From: an uncultured Prevotella sp.
GTDB lineage: Bacteria; Bacteroidota; Bacteroidia; Bacteroidales; Bacteroidaceae
Direction of reading: 5' to 3'
Assembly: GCA_900548195.1 (NCBI GenBank)
Contig: URJQ01000023.1
Location: forward strand, 1-26,821
Length of the DNA stretch: 26,821 bases
Part shown: positions 22,583 through 26,821 of the stretch, piece after piece
Layout: each line of letters starts with the position of its first letter
How positions within the stretch are numbered: the stretch's first letter is position 1
The notes under the pieces: generated by a model
What the model was told of the DNA's origin: nothing
The model's database searches: none
What the model saw: only the letters and a program-made list of their open reading frames with translations
Program-made: the position numbers and the translations under genes

Positions 22583-25462
22583 ATGCGCACGCGTACTACC
22601 ATACTCCTGCTTTTCTTAGCTATCATATTTATGATGGCAGGGGGACGTACGTCCTTTCTCGGAGCGTTCCTCCACAATGGAAATGACAGTATCGAAGCCA
22701 AGAGTCATGAGTTTCAATCTCGTGAAATGACCGATACCATGCCTCTGAAGGCAGACTCCATTGCCCAACAAAGCATCAAAGATTCTATCAAAGACTCTAC
22801 AAATATCACAGGAAAGCCCCTCGATTCTCTCCAGCTTGCCATCAAGAAGCATAATCAGAGCATCGACGACTCCATCCGCCTCGATTCCATCAACCGACAG
22901 AGAAAGAACGGCATCGACGCTCCTGTGACCTACAAGGCTAACGACTCCCTCGTCTATCATGCCGGAAACAAGAAGGCACACCTCTACGGAGAGTCGAATG
23001 TGAAGTATGAAAACATGGACCTCAACAGTGAGAAGATTTACCTCACCCTCGACTCCAGCCTCGTATATGCCACTGGTAAATACGATTCTACAGCCAAGGC
23101 TCTCACTGGCACTCCTGTCTTCCAAATGGGAAACGACTCGTATAAGAGTGACTCCATGACATTCAACTTCAAGACCAAGCGCGGACTCATACAGAATGTA
23201 TATACCGAGCAGGAAGACGGATTCATGATTTCTGAGCGTTCCAAGCGAGATCAGTTTGGCAACGTACACCTGAAGCACGGACGTTACACCACTTGCGACG
23301 AGGAGCATCCCGACTTCTACCTCGCTCTTACCCGTGGTATCATGCGTCCTGGTAAGGATGTCACATTCGGACCGGCGTATCTTGTCGTGCAGGATGTGCC
23401 GCTCCCTATCGCCATTCCTTACGGTTTCTTCCCATTCTCCAAGAGTTATTCCAGCGGTTTCATCATGCCTACATACGGCGATGAGACCTCACGAGGCTTC
23501 TATCTGCGCGATGGAGGCTACTATTTCGCCATCTCTGACAAGGTGGACCTCAAGCTTCTCGGTGAGATATACACCAAGGGCTCATGGGGTATCTCTGCCG
23601 CGTCCAACTATCGTAAGAGGTATAAATACTCGGGTTCGTTCTATTTCAGCTATCAGGACACCAGAACAGGAGACAAGGGACTGGCAGACTATAGCAAGAC
23701 CACGAGCTTCAAACTGCAATGGAGCCACCGTCAGGATGCCAAGGCAAACCCATACAGCAGTCTCTCTGCCAGCGTAAACTTTGCCACATCATCCTACGAG
23801 ACCAATAATATGTCGTCGCTCTACAACCCTTCTTACCGTTCGCAGAGCACGCGCACATCATCCGTATCATGGAGTACAGGCTTCTCCAGTATCGGACTCA
23901 ATCTCTCTTCTTCTGCCAATCTGTCGCAGAATATGCGTGACTCCAGCATCTCCATGACCCTGCCTGACCTCAATATCTCTATCTCAAGATTCTATCCTTT
24001 CAAGAAGAAACAGAGAGTGGGCGAAGAGAAATGGTATGAGAAGATATCCATGTCATACACCGGACATATCTCCAACTCCATCAATACAAAGGAGGACATG
24101 CTGATGCACTCCAGTCTGATAAAAGACTGGAAAAACGCTTTCCAGCATAGCATTCCGATTAGTGGCTCATTCACCCTCTTCAAATACCTCAACGTATCTC
24201 CTTCCTTCAATTTCACCGACCGTATGTATTCCAACAAGGTGAAGAAGACATGGGACGAGACAAGGCAGACCGAGGTGAGCGATACCACTTATGGATTCTA
24301 CAATGTATATAACTGGAACCTCTCCATCTCTGCCAACACCACGCTTTACGGTATGTGGTATCCGAGCAAGAAGATATTCGGAGACAAGATACAGGCTATC
24401 CGCCACGTCATCAAGCCATCCATAGGATTCAGTTATGCGCCAGACTTCAGTGCGTCAAGTTATGGATATTACGACACATATCAGAAGACTGACGCCAACG
24501 GCAACGTCTCTCTCGAGCAGTATTCTCCTTATGCCAACGGAATGTTTGGCGTGCCAGGACGTGGCAAAACGGGTAGTATCAATATGTCTATATCCAATAA
24601 TGTGGAGATGAAAGTGAAGACAGACAATGACACTGCCGACTTTAAGAAGATAAGCATCATCGACGAGCTCTCTGCTAATATGTCTTACAATATGGCAGCA
24701 AAGACGCGCCCTTGGAGCGACCTCTCGATGAATATCCGACTGAAATGGTGGAAGAACTACACCTTCAATCTCAATGCCGTCTTTGCCACTTACGCTTACG
24801 AACTGGATGAGAGCGGCGAGCCTTACGTAGGAACGCGCACAGAGTACAGCTACGGACGATTCGGACGATTCCAGGGTATGTCTCAAAATATTTCCTACAC
24901 GCTCGACCCTTCCAAGATCAAGAAACTCTTCGGAGGCGGAGACGACACGAAATCCAAGAAGTCGGACGATGATGATGACGATGATGATGACGTCAACACC
25001 AACGTCGATGACACAATGGTGAAGGCGCAGAACGGTGCTCGCAAGGAGAATGCCGGCAAGGCAGAGACCGATGAAGATGGATATATGAAATTCTCAATGC
25101 CGTGGAGCATCACCTTCGGCTATGGAGTGACAATGCGTGAGAACAAATCTGGTAAATTCAATACGAAGTCAATGCGCTATCCGTATGCTTTCACCCAGAA
25201 CCTCAACTTCTCCGGCAACATCCGTATCTCTGACGGCTGGAATATCTCATTCTCGTCAGGTTACGATTTCGATTATCATAAGTTGTCCACCACCACTGCT
25301 TCGCTCTCTCGCGACCTCCACTGCTTTAATATGTCGTGCTCAGTGGTATTGGCACCTTACACCAGTTATAATTTCTCCTTCCGTTGTAACGCAGCGACCC
25401 TCACCGACGCTCTCAAGTATGACAAGCGCTCAGGCTACGCCAACAATGTGAAGTGGTACTAA
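22583..25462 (+). CDS. lptD: Bacteroidetes-type LPS assembly protein LptD
   Basis: This outer-membrane barrel translocates lipopolysaccharide to the cell surface with LptE. The N-terminus is a signal peptide-like hydrophobic stretch (TTILLLFLAIIFMMAGG). A serine/aspartate-rich linker follows to about residue 110, then an OstA/LptA-like beta-jellyroll (about 113-250: SLVYHAGNKKAHLYGESNVKY, IYLTLDSSLVYATG, GRYTTCDEEHPDFYL). The segment VPLPIAIPYGFFPFSKSYSSGFIMP (about 272-296) leads into the barrel. The barrel shows alternating aromatic strands and ends with an aromatic residue (KWY), as outer-membrane proteins do. An acidic Asp run at about residues 794-803 sits in a probable loop. The length of 959 residues fits the Bacteroidetes family. 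Confidence 0.9.
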   Translation: MRTRTTILLLFLAIIFMMAGGRTSFLGAFLHNGNDSIEAKSHEFQSREMTDTMPLKADSIAQQSIKDSIKDSTNITGKPLDSLQLAIKKHNQSIDDSIRLDSINRQRKNGIDAPVTYKANDSLVYHAGNKKAHLYGESNVKYENMDLNSEKIYLTLDSSLVYATGKYDSTAKALTGTPVFQMGNDSYKSDSMTFNFKTKRGLIQNVYTEQEDGFMISERSKRDQFGNVHLKHGRYTTCDEEHPDFYLALTRGIMRPGKDVTFGPAYLVVQDVPLPIAIPYGFFPFSKSYSSGFIMPTYGDETSRGFYLRDGGYYFAISDKVDLKLLGEIYTKGSWGISAASNYRKRYKYSGSFYFSYQDTRTGDKGLADYSKTTSFKLQWSHRQDAKANPYSSLSASVNFATSSYETNNMSSLYNPSYRSQSTRTSSVSWSTGFSSIGLNLSSSANLSQNMRDSSISMTLPDLNISISRFYPFKKKQRVGEEKWYEKISMSYTGHISNSINTKEDMLMHSSLIKDWKNAFQHSIPISGSFTLFKYLNVSPSFNFTDRMYSNKVKKTWDETRQTEVSDTTYGFYNVYNWNLSISANTTLYGMWYPSKKIFGDKIQAIRHVIKPSIGFSYAPDFSASSYGYYDTYQKTDANGNVSLEQYSPYANGMFGVPGRGKTGSINMSISNNVEMKVKTDNDTADFKKISIIDELSANMSYNMAAKTRPWSDLSMNIRLKWWKNYTFNLNAVFATYAYELDESGEPYVGTRTEYSYGRFGRFQGMSQNISYTLDPSKIKKLFGGGDDTKSKKSDDDDDDDDDVNTNVDDTMVKAQNGARKENAGKAETDEDGYMKFSMPWSITFGYGVTMRENKSGKFNTKSMRYPYAFTQNLNFSGNIRISDGWNISFSSGYDFDYHKLSTTTASLSRDLHCFNMSCSVVLAPYTSYNFSFRCNAATLTDALKYDKRSGYANNVKWY

Positions 25463-25512
25463 TGACCACAACGGAGCTTCTTATAAAAAAGACAATAAGC
25501 AAACGATGTGAC

Positions 25513-25586
25513 GGCCTCGTAGTTCAGTTGAATAGAATGCAGGATTCCGGTTCCTGAGATCGCGGGTTTGAGCCCCGCCGAGGTCA
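25513..25586 (+). tRNA. tRNA-Arg (anticodon CCG)
   Basis: All arms fold: acceptor GGCCTCG (25513-25519) with CGAGGTC (25579-25585) plus discriminator A; D stem GTTC/GAAT; anticodon stem CAGGA/TCCTG with loop TTCCGGT (anticodon CCG at 25547-25549); T stem GCGGG/CCCGC with loop TTTGAGC. The acceptor has one G-T pair. No CCA is encoded; CACAAAG follows. It reads CGG codons. Confidence 0.95.
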
Positions 25587-25590
25587 CAAA

Positions 25591-25624
25591 GAAAAGAGAT
25601 TAGACATTGCGCTAATCTCTTTTC
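25591..25624 (+). terminator. terminator of tRNA-Arg
   Basis: A perfect 13-bp stem (25591-25603 with 25612-25624) with an 8-base loop ACATTGCG begins four bases after the tRNA. The right arm ends in TTTTC and is followed by TTTTGG. Confidence 0.85.
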
Positions 25625-25843
25625 TTTTGGTATTTTTTTTTGCTTCATTTTCATATACTTGCAGATAAGCCTTTCCTGGAGCCGCTTTGATTTTATTGTA
25701 TTTTCGCTCTCCAGACTGTTGGGGAGCAACCTTCTTTCTCTTTGAATATGCGATAGAGTTAGGAGCGTGAAGAGAAGCCACATTCGGCTGACATGAAGTG
25801 AAGTAGCGTGACCACTCATAGCGTCAATGAATCCATACGCTTC
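25625..25843. other. intergenic stretch without recognised gene
   Basis: Short minus-strand frames cross this region, one encoding a lysine-rich 65-residue stretch, but none resembles a known family or has a promoter. It could be a decayed gene end beside the tRNA. I see no repeat of the tRNA 3' end that would mark an integration site. Confidence 0.4.
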
Positions 25844-26821
25844 TTATCTTATGTTTGCTTTTTCAAAAAGATCATTCATCCTTACCTCACTATTCACCAA
25901 TCCGCTATGCATATTCTGCTTCACCCCATAAGTTGTGATGAAGGTATGCAGCAATGCCTTCTTCGTCTTGGTCGCCACAGAGAAGGAAGACATTCTGTCA
26001 CGCAGCCGCTGCTCATAGCCGGCATCTATCACAAACTCATCCTTGGCATATTTCATCTCACAGATATTGATAGCTCCATCAGCACGATCTATCAGCATGT
26101 CAATCTGACCTCCTCTCCATTCTGCACCGGTAGCATCCACAAAAGGACGGCAAGACCAGGAATAAACATTCGCCAAAACACCAGAAATACCTAAAGCCTT
26201 CTTTATCTGTGGAATATGATGCAGGCATACCTGCTCAAAAGCATAACCACTCCAGGCGGTTCTACTTCCAGAATTACGCATATTACTCCAGAAGTTCTTA
26301 TCCTGCCCACTGTTGTTTGCCACAAAACGGGTATAGAACAAAGAATATAAGTCTGTTAACTGATAAAGGGCATCCCTTTCACTTTTTCCTATGGTAGAAT
26401 ATTTCCTGATAAAATCGCATTTCTTCAGATTCTCCAGGATTTCAGACAACTGTCCACCACCTTTCAGTTTCAACTCATCCATCAATTCCTTGCGGGTCAT
26501 ACCCTTCATTTTTTCTGAAAGCACCTCTACTACCTTGCGATAATACCTGGAGTCATTAAAGAGGGAACGGAAGAAGAAATCGAATTCTCCACGCAATGGG
26601 GAATCCTGCGAGAAAAACAATCTGTCGATGCACACGTCTAATGGAACACCACGCTCTAGCATATCAAGATAATAAGGAATACCACCCAGTATCATATACA
26701 CATCCAACACCTGCTGGCGGGTAAGAGCCAGCCCTTTCAATCCGTTTAAGAACTGCTCTGTCTCGCCCAGAGAGAAGGGAGCCAGATAGATCTGCCGGGT
26801 TACGCGACCATACAATCCGCC
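25844..26821 (-). CDS. AAA ATPase with DUF234/PD-(D/E)XK-like C-terminus (partial, N-terminus outside window)
   Basis: The frame is open to the edge of the window, so the Walker motifs and start codon lie beyond it; no start codon is called. The visible 325 or so residues begin with GLYGRVTRQIYLAPFS, the sensor/lid part of the bacterial-archaeal ATPase family. Next is the lid helix VLDVYMILGGIPYYLDML, a winged-helix region (GMTRKELMDELKLKGGGQLSEIL) and the segment YQLTDLYSLFYTRFV. The C-terminus (GGQIDMLIDRADGAINICEMKYAK) has the D-x(n)-ExK pattern of a PD-(D/E)XK nuclease fold, as in DUF234. Such ATPases are common, variable genes in Bacteroidetes with unclear roles. It converges on tRNA-Arg. 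Confidence 0.85.
   Translation of the reverse strand, partial: GGLYGRVTRQIYLAPFSLGETEQFLNGLKGLALTRQQVLDVYMILGGIPYYLDMLERGVPLDVCIDRLFFSQDSPLRGEFDFFFRSLFNDSRYYRKVVEVLSEKMKGMTRKELMDELKLKGGGQLSEILENLKKCDFIRKYSTIGKSERDALYQLTDLYSLFYTRFVANNSGQDKNFWSNMRNSGSRTAWSGYAFEQVCLHHIPQIKKALGISGVLANVYSWSCRPFVDATGAEWRGGQIDMLIDRADGAINICEMKYAKDEFVIDAGYEQRLRDRMSSFSVATKTKKALLHTFITTYGVKQNMHSGLVNSEVRMNDLFEKANIR

Noticed and set aside
25481..25819. 112-residue minus-strand frame across the tRNA
   Set aside because: It includes the antisense of tRNA-Arg, a well-known source of spurious proteins.

Overview
The window looks like chromosomal DNA of a Bacteroidales bacterium, most likely Prevotella or a close relative. The signs are: promoters of the TTG-N20-TAnnTTTG type, few Shine-Dalgarno sites, a tRNA gene without an encoded CCA end, the gene order rlmN-pdxA-sigma54 activator-lptE-TPR protein-secG, a Bacteroidetes-type LptD, and a GT2/DUF4922/SpoIID fusion. 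The genus is an inference from gene content; no search was run.

Left part (1-8196). After a 0.7 kb gene-free stretch full of short repeats come divergent ilvA (threonine dehydratase, minus) and trmN6 (tRNA methyltransferase, plus). A strong bidirectional terminator separates trmN6 from the vitamin B6 genes. Reading on the minus strand, the genes are lemA, an htpX-like protease, crcB/fluC, a ThiD/PdxK-like domain fused to an AraC DNA-binding domain, pdxS and pdxT. The fusion protein has lost several kinase residues. The pdxS promoter carries two 21-bp-spaced direct repeats just upstream of its -33 element, so the fusion is best read as a candidate vitamin-B6-sensing regulator of pdxST.

Middle part (8386-13826, minus). 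This is a long apparent operon: rlmN, a PdxA homologue, a sigma54-dependent activator without receiver domain, lptE, a TPR-like protein and secG. The PdxA homologue lacks most catalytic and metal-binding motifs. PdxA belongs to the DXP-dependent B6 route while PdxST is the alternative route, so this genome may have switched pathway and kept a repurposed pdxA.

Right part (13827-26821, plus except the last gene). A gene-free 1.15 kb region holds the rlmN promoter, a 72-bp hairpin, a 239-bp nested palindrome and more short repeats. Then follow envelope-related genes: the GT2/DUF4922/SpoIID fusion, an AmpG-type muropeptide permease, an M15-type peptidase, a YqiA-like esterase, an HD-domain phosphohydrolase and LptD. 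A tRNA-Arg(CCG) with its terminator follows, and the window ends in a truncated DUF234-type ATPase on the minus strand.

The intergenic DNA is unusually rich in repeats: a dispersed TAATAACTATGCTTTTAC motif, two 72-74 bp inverted repeats with identical ends, a dispersed AATCGCGCTGACGC core with heptad GTGAAAA runs, and 8, 14, 22 and 109 bp tandem repeats next to start or stop codons.
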